64,000 nucleotides of DNA from DATAUD01 sp036501665. Its GTDB lineage: Bacteria > Verrucomicrobiota > Verrucomicrobiia > Limisphaerales > Palsa-1400. A program made the translations under genes and the position numbers. Of this stretch, positions 9,378 through 19,220 are shown piece by piece. The notes beneath the pieces are model-generated. The model was not told the DNA's origin, did not search any database, and saw only the letters and a list, made by a program, of their open reading frames with translations. The number at the start of each line of letters is the position of its first letter. The stretch's first letter is position 1. The stretch is from the NCBI GenBank assembly GCA_036501665.1, contig DASXZW010000082.1, positions 1-64,000 on the forward strand, in the 5' to 3' direction.

Positions 9378-12300
9378 TTAACGCTTAATCAGGCGGAAGA
9401 ACTGGTGCGTATTTGTCACTGGCAATGTGATTGAGTTCGTCGCGACTGTTAGGTTAATCCAAGTCGGAGGTGACAAGACTTGCGTTGTCTGAAGCACAAA
9501 GTCCGAAAAGTTTTCCGGCCATGACACAACTACGTTTTGACGATTGCCAGAAATCGAAAGGACAGGCGCTGGAACCGCCGCCGCTCGTGGTTCTCCGAAA
9601 ATAGCGAAGCTGCCATTGGCGATGGATTCACCGTCGCCGCTGGGGAGGAACGTCGGCATTTGCAGAAGAATTTTGCCGGACGCGAGATCGAATCGATAGA
9701 GAAAGGACGGATTGTAATACGTCGAAACCCAAAACGAAGTGTTGTCAGGATCAATTGCCAGGACATTGAAATCGCCGCTTGAGTTGGTCGCGGCGTAAGT
9801 TTGGATGAGCTTTCCAGCCGCGTCGAATCTTGCAATGCTTTCGCTGCCGCCGCCCACGAGCGCGCTGCCGTCTGGCAACAACCTCACGTCGTAGCCTGTG
9901 TAGATATTCGCGGCAAGCAGGTTCGTGGTCAGATCAGAGAGTTGCAAGAGCGCCGCGACATCGTAGCGATCGACGCTCGTTCCATATGAAGTGTAAACAA
10001 TTGTGTGCTGGTCTGCGGCCAGATCGAGATACGCGGGCGCGCCTTCGTCGCCTGCAACGGTGAATGTTTTCAATAAATTGCCCGATGGACCAAATTTAAA
10101 AATGGGTCCAGTATTCGCGAGCAGATAATTACCGCCGCTTGCCACGTAAAAATTCCCGGAAGAATCGAACGCCAGCGAACGCGCGTTGATGTTCGTGGCA
10201 AGAATGCCCAGCAAATTGCCCTGGTTGCCAAACATTATCAGAGAATCACCCGCGCCCGCGATAAGAACTCCGCCGGGACTGAATGCGAGCAACTGAATAT
10301 TGTTGGTCACTCCGGCATTCAGCAATGCAACGGGCGCGCCGTCGTTTCGACGCCATTGAATCTGACCGTTGACCGACCCGATAAATAGATCGCCCGTTTG
10401 AAACGTTCCGGGCGCTGGCAAAACATCGGCAGAAAACTCGGATGTGTTGCCTGCGGGATCGGTGGCGGTCGCGGTGACGTTGGCGGCGGCCAACGGGAAT
10501 GTGAACGTAAAATCAGCATTGCCGGACGAGTCTGTGACAACGGCCTTTGCGCCGATGAAGGTCTGCCCCTCGCCATAAAATGTGCCACTAGGTCGCGCAT
10601 TGGAGAAAAACTCCAGCCGATAATTTGTATTGGGCTGGCTGTTTAACGTACCTTGCACAGTTGTATTGCCGCCGGAAGCAGTCACTGAGGTCAGCACTGG
10701 ATAATTCTGCAAGTTATTCGGGCCTTGGATCGGCCCGCCGACGTGGTTTGGAGTCGGACTTCCAGGATCCGAAGAGCTAACGTAGCCGAGGTGGATGCCC
10801 ATGCCGCCGTTGTCAAAAATTGAATTACCCAGCACGGAATTGTTCGTGCCGTCACCGATTTGGACGCCGATCGTGGCATTGTTGGCGATGATGTTGCCTC
10901 GTCCCGGCCCACCGCCTCCGACGAGCGTCTCATTGTCGCCGCTGTAAAGCAAAACTCCTGCGCCGTTGTTGCCGATTGGAATTCGTCCGGTGGCATCTGT
11001 CCCGATGTAATTGCCCTGGATCGTGACTCCATTGGCTTCGTACACATAAATTCCAGCCGAGGTCGTATTGAGGCTTGGCCCGCCGTTTCCGGAGATGATG
11101 TTCCGGTCGGCTGGGTTAGCGCCGCCAATTTGCACCCCACTCAAGAGCCCGTATCCGTCCACTTCAATTCCTGCTTCCAAATTGTTCGTTGCGACGGCCG
11201 TTCCCGCTGGACTGACTCCAATGAAATTGCCGGCAATGACGACGTTGGCCTGCGGAGGCGAATTATAGTTGGGGCTTACAAAAATTCCCCTCGATCCAAC
11301 GCCATTGATCACCAACCCGCGCACGGTCGTGTTTCCTGCCTGCACGGAGAGCAAAGAACTGTAGGAGTAGCCGTTTTCTTGAAGTTGGATCAGCAGCACC
11401 GCGTTGTCGCCGTTGGTCTCAGTATTGGCTTGGGCTCCAGGCTGCGAGTAGCCGTCGATCGTCACCGGCTCCTGAATATATGGCAAGTCCGACTGCAACA
11501 TGATTGTTTGCACGCCGCTGCCCGGGATGTTGAATTGTATTGTATCCAACCCATAACCGTTGGCATCCACGTCCGTGATGGCGGCGCGCAGCGAATCGGG
11601 CCCGCTATCGGAAGTGTTTTTTACCGTCAAAGTTCGTGGTGTGCCGGTCACGGTGATATTAAGCGTCGCCAAGTTGTTGACGAACGTGGGATCGCTTTCC
11701 AAGGACGAAACCCCAGCCGTCGTTGTGATCGTGCCGACCTGAGTCGGCATGACAACAACCTGGATGTTCGTGCTCGCGCCCGCCGCAAGCGATCCCAGCG
11801 ACCAGGTAATGGCGGGCGGATTTCCATAAGAGGTCGTTCCGCCGCTGTCAGCCGAAACAAAAGTGGCGTAAGGCGGCGTCTGATTTGTCAATACTATATC
11901 AGTGGCGATGCCCGGGCCCTGATTTGCCACGGTGATGGTGTACGTCAGATTCTGACGTGCCTGCGCCGGGTTGGAGGGCGTGGAAATGGTCACGCTTACG
12001 TTCGCCGCAGGAGCAACTTGGACAGCCTGCGAAAATTCCGACGTGTTGAGCGTATCCAATTCAATCGCCGTCGCCGTGATGATTTCGCCGTCCGCCAGTG
12101 GTGTTGACACCGGAACGTTAAAACTGGCCAGGCCGGCGTCATCGGTTGTGACGGACACCGCGCTGAGGAACGTCTGCCCTTGCCCGAAGCCGCTCGCGTC
12201 GGCGAGAGTGTTTGCGAACAATTCTATCCGAAACGTTTCGTCGGAATCGCTGGAAAGCATCCCTGCCACAGCCGTGCTGCCGGGTGTAAGGGGCAAAATC

Positions 12301-15300
12301 ACCGGAGAGGAGAGACGATTGTCGGGCCCGGTAAATTGTCCCGCGCTAAAGTTCGAATTGACTCCGGCAGGGGCCATGTCGATGCCAAGTTCGCCGTTGC
12401 CGTAAATCGAATTGCCGAGAATCCCGACACCGTCAGTGAATTGCGGAGTCTCGGTTGCAAACTCACTGCTGTAAGACGTCGTTCCAAACACCGAAACCCC
12501 AGATGCGCCGTTGAACGCGATGACATTGCCGTCGCCGGAATTGGTGCCGCCAATGACGACTTCCGAAGCGCTGACCAACGCGCCGTTTAACATGTTGCCT
12601 AAAGCACCGCCACTGTGATCGACGCCAATGAAATTCCCTTTGATGGCATTATTTCCAGCGTTGTAGCCGGTGATGCCAATGCCCGATCCGCCATTAGCCG
12701 AAATCAAATTTCTTTGACCCAATGCCGCGCCGCCAATCGAGTTGTTCAAGGAACCGCTGATGAGAATTCCATTTTTGCCGTTCGGCGCAGCATTGCCGTC
12801 AGCATCAACACCGATGAAATTGCCAGTGACCGAATCGCCATCGTTCTGAGTCAATACGATTCCGTCGCCGCTGAAATTGTAAATTGCCAAACCCTCAATT
12901 ACACTGTTTCCTCCTGTAATGGTCAGTCCGTCGGCAAGCGTTCCAGCATTGGCGCCGTCGAGAGCGATGGAAACTTTGGCGTTGTCTGTCGCGCTCGCGG
13001 TGTTCAGCGCCGTGCCGGATTCGCTGTAACCGTTGATGGTCACCGGAGCCGTCAGCGTGGGCAACGGCGAAAGCGGCTGAATAATGTGCGGTCCGCTTCC
13101 GGTAATGTTAAAGGTGATGTCGCCGGTGCCTGCTGCGGCGTTGGCATTCGCGATCGCGGCCCGCAACGACCCCGCGCCGCTGTCGCTCGTTGTGGTGACT
13201 ACGAGCGGTCCCGGTTTCGCCTGCACGACAGTCACACTTGCGGCGGAATAGTTTTCCGTAGCAGGTCCGGTTGCGTTTGCGGTCACAGAATTTGTCAGCG
13301 TGCCAGCCGAGCTTGAAATAAACGCCACTGTCATTGTGACATTTGTTCCGGCTGGAACAGTTCCGAGATTGAACGTCACTTTTCCGCTCGCCGCGGCGAG
13401 TGTTCCAAGGCTCGTGGAACCGGAACTAAACGTCGTTCCCGGAGGCAACGTGTCCGTGACGGTGACGCCCGCAAGCGCGTTGGTGTGAAAGTTTAACAAC
13501 GTAATCGTATTGGTGACAGTCTCCCCAACAATTGCGGCAGCAGGCTCGGCGGGTATCCCAAGGAACAATCCCGTCGTGCTGGCAACTGGTCCACCGACAA
13601 CGGCCATCGAAGCCACTCCGTCAGAAACGCCGATATCGATTCGTTCCAGCATTTGTCCACTCGCGATGTCGAATTTGTAAATGAACGACCCGTCGTCTGT
13701 TCCCGCCCAAAACGAGCGACCGTCGATGTCCAACGCGATGGGGTCCCATGAATCCGCGCCCGGCGCGCTGTAAGTCTGCGTCACATGCGCTGCCGAAAGT
13801 GGGTGGATTGGGTCAATGCTGATTCGCGCCAGCCCCTGATCGCCGCTCAAGACCGCGCCGCCATCCGCAAGAAGACGAAATCCATAAATACTCGGAGAGT
13901 TCACGTTCGTGCTAGTTTGATAAAGAATGGACAGTTCTTGCTGCGCCGTCAGATTGTAGCGTTCGATGAATGGCAAATAGTAAATCGAAATGATCAAATT
14001 AAGAAAACCGTCGAAATAAGCGGTTTGTTGGTCCGCGCCGAGTTGAAACCGATAAAGACCGGAAAGCTGATCGTTTGGATCAATGTCAGCAACCGTCTTT
14101 CCGCTTGAATCGTATTCAGTGACCTCCGTGCTCGAATATTGCGAGGCCACGAACGCGTTCCCCTTTGCATCGAAGGCAATGTCCGCCGAGTAGCCGTCCA
14201 CGTTGCTCGCGAACACTCCGAGCGACTGGCCCGACGGGTTGTATCGAACGACAATTGAGTTGCTTTGCCCCGTCACGTAAAAATTGTTGTTCTTGTCAAA
14301 CGCAATCCCACCGACCGGAATGTCCCAGCCAAAACCAGGATTCAAGACGGCGACCAGCGTTCCGTCGGCATGACGCCATTGGACCAGGCCGTCGAACAAG
14401 CCAATCAACAAATCGCCAGGGGCGAATGAATTTGCCGGAACCGAATAATCCGCCGAAAATTCCGACGTGTTCGTTAACGAACCAGTGGCCGTCGCCGAAA
14501 CGAAAGGAAATGATCCTGGAAAAGTCGCGCTGAAACTGCTGCTGCCGTCGCTGCCCGTTAAAATGGTCTTGGCCCCAAGAAACTTCTGGCCTTGGGCGTA
14601 ACCAAGGCTGCCTGGTCCCGAGTTTGCGAAGAACTCGATTCGGTATCCAGTATTGGGATTGGCCCCTTGAAGTGTCCCTTGGATCGCCGTGTTGCCGCCG
14701 CTTACTGTCGCGGAACTGATCGCCGGCGCAAAACCTCCTGGCCCCGGAGGCGACACATCCGATCCGTAGCCCAAGCCGCCCTGCGCAATGCCCAGACCTT
14801 CGTTAGCAAAAATTGAGTTGCCCAACACTGAAACGCCCAGCCCAGGATAGTTCCAAACTCCAATACCATTGTATGCAAGGACATTTCCCTCGCCGACATT
14901 TGTGCCGCCGACCTGAACCGTGTTGCCCGAGCCATAGTTCACAACGCCGTACAGCAAATTTCCCATTGGGCGCGATCCCGTGATATCCGTTCCTATGAGG
15001 TTTCCTTGAATTAAAGTGGCGCCGGCGCTGCCAGTCGTATCGATCCCGGCGTAGTGGTTGCCCGAAATCAGATTGCGATCCGCCGGCGTCGGCCCCCCGA
15101 TCAGTACCGTGCCACCCACACCATACAATTCCACAAAAATGCCGTAGTACTCGTTGCCTTCCGCGATGGTTCCGCTCGGGTCGGTCCCAATAAAATTTCC
15201 CTGAATGACATCGCCGCTGCTCGCCGAAACGGCCTCACTGCCGAAGCCGTTCATGACCAACCCTCGAATGGTGCAACCGGAACCGACGTTCAGCCCCGTG

Positions 15301-15638
15301 TTCGGCTCTCCGGTTCCGGCGCGCAATTCAATCAACAACACCGCGTTGTCGCCGTTGGTCAATGAGTTCGCCTGAGCGCCCGGTTGGGTGTAACCGTCAA
15401 TGATCGTATTGTTGGGAACATAAATGCCCGACTGCACAATAATAGTGTGGATGCCGGGGCCGGGTATGTTGAACGCGATGGTGTTACTGCTCCCGTAGAG
15501 TAGGTTGTTCAGCGTGTCAGAGAGCGATCCTGGCCCGCTTGATGCGGTGTTGTTGATGACAAAGATATCGGCAAAGGACGGCGTCAGACCTGTCAAAAGG
15601 AATACGGCCAACAAAGCGATGCGAAACGGGAATTTCAT
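9378..15638 (-). CDS. Giant secreted protein: three beta-helix modules, two DUF11 domains, two propeller-like segments
   Basis: A 2,086-residue exported protein (signal peptide about 1-23, ending PSFAD). Three homologous parallel beta-helix modules begin near residues 24, 811 and 1334; each opens with a SDSGPGSLRAAI-like motif, then NIPGPGIHTI, a TIDGYTQPGAQ-type motif, and rows of GNxIGTDxxG rungs. DUF11 domains, as in cell-surface adhesins, lie near 699-806 and 1212-1326. Propeller-like segments (FDSSGNFYVASGG, FDKNNNFYVTGQS) lie near 406-686 and 1746-2013. The C-terminus (last about 60 residues, ending HQFFRLIKR) is the short domain often found on verrucomicrobial secreted proteins. It is probably surface-exposed, for adhesion or polysaccharide binding. 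No catalytic residues were identified. Confidence 0.88.
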   Translation of the reverse strand: MKFPFRIALLAVFLLTGLTPSFADIFVINNTASSGPGSLSDTLNNLLYGSSNTIAFNIPGPGIHTIIVQSGIYVPNNTIIDGYTQPGAQANSLTNGDNAVLLIELRAGTGEPNTGLNVGSGCTIRGLVMNGFGSEAVSASSGDVIQGNFIGTDPSGTIAEGNEYYGIFVELYGVGGTVLIGGPTPADRNLISGNHYAGIDTTGSAGATLIQGNLIGTDITGSRPMGNLLYGVVNYGSGNTVQVGGTNVGEGNVLAYNGIGVWNYPGLGVSVLGNSIFANEGLGIAQGGLGYGSDVSPPGPGGFAPAISSATVSGGNTAIQGTLQGANPNTGYRIEFFANSGPGSLGYAQGQKFLGAKTILTGSDGSSSFSATFPGSFPFVSATATGSLTNTSEFSADYSVPANSFAPGDLLIGLFDGLVQWRHADGTLVAVLNPGFGWDIPVGGIAFDKNNNFYVTGQSNSIVVRYNPSGQSLGVFASNVDGYSADIAFDAKGNAFVASQYSSTEVTEYDSSGKTVADIDPNDQLSGLYRFQLGADQQTAYFDGFLNLIISIYYLPFIERYNLTAQQELSILYQTSTNVNSPSIYGFRLLADGGAVLSGDQGLARISIDPIHPLSAAHVTQTYSAPGADSWDPIALDIDGRSFWAGTDDGSFIYKFDIASGQMLERIDIGVSDGVASMAVVGGPVASTTGLFLGIPAEPAAAIVGETVTNTITLLNFHTNALAGVTVTDTLPPGTTFSSGSTSLGTLAAASGKVTFNLGTVPAGTNVTMTVAFISSSAGTLTNSVTANATGPATENYSAASVTVVQAKPGPLVVTTTSDSGAGSLRAAIANANAAAGTGDITFNITGSGPHIIQPLSPLPTLTAPVTINGYSESGTALNTASATDNAKVSIALDGANAGTLADGLTITGGNSVIEGLAIYNFSGDGIVLTQNDGDSVTGNFIGVDADGNAAPNGKNGILISGSLNNSIGGAALGQRNLISANGGSGIGITGYNAGNNAIKGNFIGVDHSGGALGNMLNGALVSASEVVIGGTNSGDGNVIAFNGASGVSVFGTTSYSSEFATETPQFTDGVGILGNSIYGNGELGIDMAPAGVNSNFSAGQFTGPDNRLSSPVILPLTPGSTAVAGMLSSDSDETFRIELFANTLADASGFGQGQTFLSAVSVTTDDAGLASFNVPVSTPLADGEIITATAIELDTLNTSEFSQAVQVAPAANVSVTISTPSNPAQARQNLTYTITVANQGPGIATDIVLTNQTPPYATFVSADSGGTTSYGNPPAITWSLGSLAAGASTNIQVVVMPTQVGTITTTAGVSSLESDPTFVNNLATLNITVTGTPRTLTVKNTSDSGPDSLRAAITDVDANGYGLDTIQFNIPGSGVQTIMLQSDLPYIQEPVTIDGYSQPGAQANTETNGDNAVLLIQLQENGYSYSSLLSVQAGNTTVRGLVINGVGSRGIFVSPNYNSPPQANVVIAGNFIGVSPAGTAVATNNLEAGIEVDGYGLLSGVQIGGANPADRNIISGNGGPSLNTTSAGIYVYEANGVTIQGNYIGTDATGRIPIGNNGAGVLLYSGDNETLVGGGGPGRGNIIANNATIGVQIGDGTNNSVLGNSIFDNGGMGIHLGYVSSSDPGSPTPNHVGGPIQGPNNLQNYPVLTSVTASGGNTTVQGTLNSQPNTNYRLEFFSNARPSGTFYGEGQTFIGAKAVVTDSSGNADFTFTFPLAAANVTATATDPAGNTSEFSADVLPAPGTFQTGDLFIGSVNGQIQWRRNDGAPVALLNAGVTNNIQLLAFSPGGVLIAGAGDSLIMFGNQGNLLGILATNINARSLAFDSSGNFYVASGGNYLLANTGPIFKFGPSGNLLKTFTVAGDEGAPAYLDLAADQHTIVYTSYGTSVDRYDVAALLQLSDLTTNLLAANIYTGYDVRLLPDGSALVGGGSESIARFDAAGKLIQTYAATNSSGDFNVLAIDPDNTSFWVSTYYNPSFLYRFDLASGKILLQMPTFLPSGDGESIANGSFAIFGEPRAAAVPAPVLSISGNRQNVVVSWPENFSDFVLQTTQVLSPPTWINLTVATNSITLPVTNTHQFFRLIKR

Positions 15639-15794
15639 GGCGACTTTCGGCTTTTTCGTTGCTCGGAGACTAACTGCACGAGTCGAGCAAATTGCGGGAC
15701 TTTATTCAAGGAAGAATCGCCGAAATCCCGAATCCTGCGGGTTCTGTTTGGCCAAACTTTCAGTCTGGACGGCATGCTGGGCCAGCCGCCTTCC

Positions 15795-15996
15795 AAAGCG
15801 CCAGTCTCACCAGCATGAGCATCCCTTCCGGCGTCAGTATTGGAGACTATGCATTCGCTGACTGCGACCTTCTCACCAATCTCACCCTCGCCCTCGGGGT
15901 TGCCACTCTTGGGCAAGGCGTATTCTCTGATTGTGCCAGTCTCACCAGCGTCAGAATCCCCGCCAGTGTCACCACCATTAGCAGTGCGGCTGCCCT
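15795..15996 (+). pseudogene. Fragment of a BspA-type leucine-rich-repeat (LRR_5) protein
   Basis: The plus strand encodes about two and a half BspA-like repeats: SASLTSMSIPSGV, SIGDYAFADCDLLTNLTLAL, then GVFSDCASLTSVRIPASVTT. LRR_5 proteins are normally long secreted surface proteins; here there is no signal peptide, no upstream repeats and no proper end. The reading frame before about 15790 does not look like coding sequence. I interpret it as a decayed remnant between the giant protein gene and the MerR gene. Confidence 0.6.
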
Positions 15997-16001
15997 TTTT
16001 G

Positions 16002-16075
16002 ATGCCTCATCAAGAATTAGCACACAGTCGATTAATTCTCCAGCGTTGGCGGGGATGAATCTCCTTTTTCTCTTT
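16002..16075 (-). pseudogene. C-terminal scrap of a DUF4038-type glycosidase gene
   Basis: The minus strand reads FIPANAGELIDCVLILDEAS, closely matching the end of the intact DUF4038 gene at 17763-19166 (FTPPDIGELTDCVLVLDDAL). The DNA match is clear over about 60 bases against 17803-17863. Only this C-terminal piece is present and it abuts the LRR fragment directly, so the segment 15795-16075 is a mosaic of gene remnants. Confidence 0.6.
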
Positions 16076-16087
16076 CGCTGAGCTATC

Positions 16088-17002
16088 CTAGGCCGTGCGG
16101 GCCTTACGTGTTTTTTGCATCTGCATCTTCCAGTGGTCCTGGATTGCGGGGGATTGAGCGGCCAGGTATTCATCCCAGCCGATCGGGGGGCCTAGCAGGT
16201 GCATTCCGTGTGTCTCGAAAAGCTGATGAAGTCCATCGATCCCCAACGCCTCATGGATCGCGGGCTTGCCTTCGTGCTTGCCGACTTCGCGGAAGAATTC
16301 CTCCATTTTGCCGGCGGGTTGGTAAACGTTGATGATTTTGCCTGGCTTGCTGTTCGCGCAGCGCCAGACATGCGCGACGTTGCGCGGTATGAAAACGCAC
16401 TCGCCGCCTTGGACGTGAAATTTCTTCTTGGCAACGTGAAATTCAAATTCACCGTCAATTATATAAACCCACTCGTCCTGGTCGTGATGGAGGTGGCGCG
16501 GCCAGCCGATCACTCCGGTGAACTCGAAAATGCACATCGCGCCGTCTGTGTCCTTCGCGGAGACTTTGCGATCGTTGGGTTCGCCGCCGAGTTTGACGTG
16601 TTCGCCGAATCTGTCCTCGCCTGCCCCAACGCGGAAGCCTTCAAACATCTCCTGACTTTTCATTGGCTTTGTTCCTTTCAAGTGCTTGATGGTTTTGTCA
16701 ATGGTTTCGATCAGCCGAAGGGTGCGCGCGAGGTTCTTTTGCAGAACCTTCCGATGGGAGCGGAGCGCGGCGATTTTTTCAAAATTGGCCCGGCCCAGGA
16801 TTTGTTTGATTTGCTTCAGCTCGAAATCCAGCTCGCGGTAGAAAAGGATTTGCTGGAGGGTCAAGAGCTGAGGCTCTTCGTAGAATCTGTAGCCATTCGC
16901 CCCAAGGTAGGCGGGCTTTAGCAGGCCTGTTTCATCGTAGAAATGAAGCGCGCGCACGCTGACGCTGGATATCGCGGCCAATTGTTTGACTGTGTAAGCC
17001 AT
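16088..17002 (-). CDS. MerR-family regulator fused to a C-terminal cupin sensor domain
   Basis: A 304-residue protein. The N-terminus is a MerR winged helix (MAYTVKQLAAISSVSVRALH, then FYDETGLLKPAY) followed by a coiled-coil dimerisation helix to about residue 115. The C-terminal part, about 150-270, is a cupin: motif 1 is HLHHDQDEWVYIIDGEFEF with the His-x-His-x4-Glu metal ligands, and motif 2 is FIPRNVAHVW with the last His. MerR proteins bend promoter DNA on binding an effector; here the cupin replaces the usual effector domain and could bind a metal or small acid. The cause of regulation is unknown. The region upstream (17003-17156) is the likely place of its own operator. Confidence 0.9.
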   Translation of the reverse strand: MAYTVKQLAAISSVSVRALHFYDETGLLKPAYLGANGYRFYEEPQLLTLQQILFYRELDFELKQIKQILGRANFEKIAALRSHRKVLQKNLARTLRLIETIDKTIKHLKGTKPMKSQEMFEGFRVGAGEDRFGEHVKLGGEPNDRKVSAKDTDGAMCIFEFTGVIGWPRHLHHDQDEWVYIIDGEFEFHVAKKKFHVQGGECVFIPRNVAHVWRCANSKPGKIINVYQPAGKMEEFFREVGKHEGKPAIHEALGIDGLHQLFETHGMHLLGPPIGWDEYLAAQSPAIQDHWKMQMQKTRKARTA

Positions 17003-17156
17003 CGCTTTCTTTTCGCCGGGAAACTTCCTGAGTTTTCACGGCTGGTTTGCACTTTCTGGCATCACGTTACGTAAGGGTCAAATGATATTTTTTCAGGGAG
17101 TTATAGTCGCCTCTTCCGATCAGTATTGGAATTGGCGCCCTGCGAACTCCCTCGTT

Positions 17157-17690
17157 TCAGTTTTTAAGGGTTGCAGAAAAGTCCTCATGCCATGTTGTCC
17201 ATGATAAGCGAACATTCGGAGAGGAAATCTCCGTGGCCATCTTGATGATTCTTTCCAACCTGTTCGTATCCGCAATGTGATGAGAGACATAACCATAAAC
17301 CTGAACATCCCTCGGTGAACAGACGCGTTCAGGTAATGGCGGTGGATCCGTCCACCAGTGTGGAAACGGAGGAGTAACACCCGATGGCACAATCCAAATG
17401 CAGAGGCACTCTTTGGCCAAATATTCTCGATGGGCGGCTCCTTGCTTGTACGTCCAGTCGATATAGTTGGACCCAGGCCCCAAAAGCATAAAAGCCTCAG
17501 TTGCTGGATGCGCAAAATATGCGGTCGTGAGCCGCTGTTGTTCTTCAGATGGTGAGCTCACACTCCATCCGACTGGTAGCGCAGTCAAAATATTGCTGCG
17601 AGCGGATTGCGGATGAAAAATCTTGGCTGGTTTTGCAGAACATCCCGCACATATAACCAGCAAGGTCAAGATTTGTAATAACGCTTTCAT
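17157..17690 (-). CDS. Small putative lipoprotein, function unknown
   Basis: About 177 residues from the ATG at 17690, chosen because it begins the signal peptide MKALLQILTLLVICAGCSAK directly. A lipobox-like ICAGC would make Cys17 the lipid-modified residue. The mature part is rich in Pro, Trp and His (for example PPFPHWWTDPPPLPE) with no recognised domain. A Cys pair in ECLCIWIVPS might be structural. It lies between the MerR-cupin gene and the DUF4038 glycosidase gene, on the same strand as both. Confidence 0.65.
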   Translation of the reverse strand: MKALLQILTLLVICAGCSAKPAKIFHPQSARSNILTALPVGWSVSSPSEEQQRLTTAYFAHPATEAFMLLGPGSNYIDWTYKQGAAHREYLAKECLCIWIVPSGVTPPFPHWWTDPPPLPERVCSPRDVQVYGYVSHHIADTNRLERIIKMATEISSPNVRLSWTTWHEDFSATLKN

Positions 17691-17762
17691 GCGCAACAAT
17701 TGCCTGTATTTTCAGAATGGACAAGACGAAGCGAGAATCCAACGCTTTCCTATCATTTTCAC

Positions 17763-19166
17763 TTATGATTTTGAGACTTGGCCTGGGGGCGCGTAATTCT
17801 TTAATGCGTCGTCCAAGACTAATACACAGTCGGTGAGTTCGCCGATGTCGGGCGGGGTGAATTCGCGGGCGCCGGTGTTTGGGAATTCGCCGATGGGTGT
17901 GGCTTCGCCGGTGCGCGGGTTGAACCACCATGCTTTCACTGTTGCGCCGGTGATTTTATCCATGTGAACTTTGAAGGCGCGTCCGACTGGAGCGTAAACC
18001 ATTGCGTAGGTTCCATCGATATCGCGGGTGGCGACGAAGCGACGGGTTCCCGCGCCGGGAACGCAAGTTGCGACGCGGTCGGTGACAATCACGGAATCGT
18101 CGGGGATGCGGGTGAGGAACGGGCGGGATTCGATGAGGCGACGGCCAAATTGCATTTGACTGGCTCCGGGCTGGTCGATGGCTTCGGTCCAGGGCATCAA
18201 CGGATTATTGACAGGCGGATGACGTTGCGGGTCGTAGAATTGCCAAATCGCGTGGTTGCCGTAGGTGTGGCCGCATGCGCCGCTGAACAAATCCCAGTAA
18301 AGCGGGCGGCGGACATCGGCGGCGAGGGAGTGACCGAAGTGTTTGGCGTCGAATGAAAGCGGGTGGCCTTCGTAAAGCGGTTCGCCGTCAATGACTGGTT
18401 TGATGGGCGTGCGATCATAATCGACGCGGGTCTGGTCGTAGTGGCCAGTGAAGTCGATGCCGTGGCCGTTTTGGCGCAGGTTGAAGTCGATGGTGTCTTC
18501 GTCTTGAAACCATTTCGCGGAGCCGCCCCCGCCGGATGGATGAAGCGTGATGAGATGTTTTCCGTGGTCGCCGCGGCGAAGTCCACGCGCCATTGAGCGA
18601 ATGATTTCCTTCTGTTCGTCGTTGTCAATCGAACGGTCGCCGCCGAGAATCCAGACGATGCCGGCGTCTTCGTAGCGTTTGCCGAGCCATTCGCCGTAGA
18701 TTTCGGCGTTGGCGGGAGTGAAGAGCGGTTTGCCGTCTTTTATTTTGTCGTGCCAATACCTGCCCCAGGTCGGAAGAAAACCGACATAGAGGCCGCGCTG
18801 ATTTGCTTCGCGCACAATGTAATCGACATGATCCCAATAACCGGCGGGGTCGGGACGAGTCGGGTCCTGGTCGATCAACGGGAGTTTGCCGTAGAAGTTC
18901 GGCTCGGTATTTCCGTCGAATTCTGCGATGGCGACGGCTTGGATGACGGTGAAGTTTTTCTTCGCGCGATTATCGAGGTAGTTGACGGCTTCCTCGCGGT
19001 TGAGGCGGTGGAAAATTTCCCACGCGGTGTCGCCGAGCCAGAAGAAGGGTTTTCCATCGGCGGTGACGAGAAAACGGTGGTTGTCGGAGACACGGAGGGT
19101 TGGGAGTTGGGCGGCGGAGGCGAGGTGGGTTGTGAGGACAGCTAACAAGATGACAAGAAATTTCAT
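17763..19166 (-). CDS. Secreted DUF4038 (apiosidase-like, GH140-type) glycoside hydrolase
   Basis: About 467 residues from the ATG at 19166, where the signal peptide MKFLVILLAVLTTHLASA begins; upstream in-frame codons lie in a dispersed repeat. The catalytic DUF4038 TIM barrel shows its hallmarks: TADGKPFFWLGDTAWEIFHR, YLDNRAKKNFTVIQAV, GRYWHDK, EWLGKRYEDAGIVWILGGDR and PVIDGEPLYEG, with likely acidic residues in GGDR and DGEP. The C-terminal part (about 375-455) is a Put_collagen-binding-type domain (WFNPRTGEATPIGEF). The family includes apiosidases acting on pectic rhamnogalacturonan II. A fragment of a paralogue lies at 16002-16075. Confidence 0.92.
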   Translation of the reverse strand: MKFLVILLAVLTTHLASAAQLPTLRVSDNHRFLVTADGKPFFWLGDTAWEIFHRLNREEAVNYLDNRAKKNFTVIQAVAIAEFDGNTEPNFYGKLPLIDQDPTRPDPAGYWDHVDYIVREANQRGLYVGFLPTWGRYWHDKIKDGKPLFTPANAEIYGEWLGKRYEDAGIVWILGGDRSIDNDEQKEIIRSMARGLRRGDHGKHLITLHPSGGGGSAKWFQDEDTIDFNLRQNGHGIDFTGHYDQTRVDYDRTPIKPVIDGEPLYEGHPLSFDAKHFGHSLAADVRRPLYWDLFSGACGHTYGNHAIWQFYDPQRHPPVNNPLMPWTEAIDQPGASQMQFGRRLIESRPFLTRIPDDSVIVTDRVATCVPGAGTRRFVATRDIDGTYAMVYAPVGRAFKVHMDKITGATVKAWWFNPRTGEATPIGEFPNTGAREFTPPDIGELTDCVLVLDDALKNYAPPGQVSKS

Positions 19167-19220
19167 TGGCGGGATGGTGGGGAAAATTGAGCTGGGCCGC
19201 GAGAAGGAAATCAGGATGGA

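Noticed and set aside
10860..12107. Plus-strand open frame of 415 codons inside the giant gene
   Set aside because: Antisense frame with no domain structure; the minus strand shows clear beta-helix repeats.
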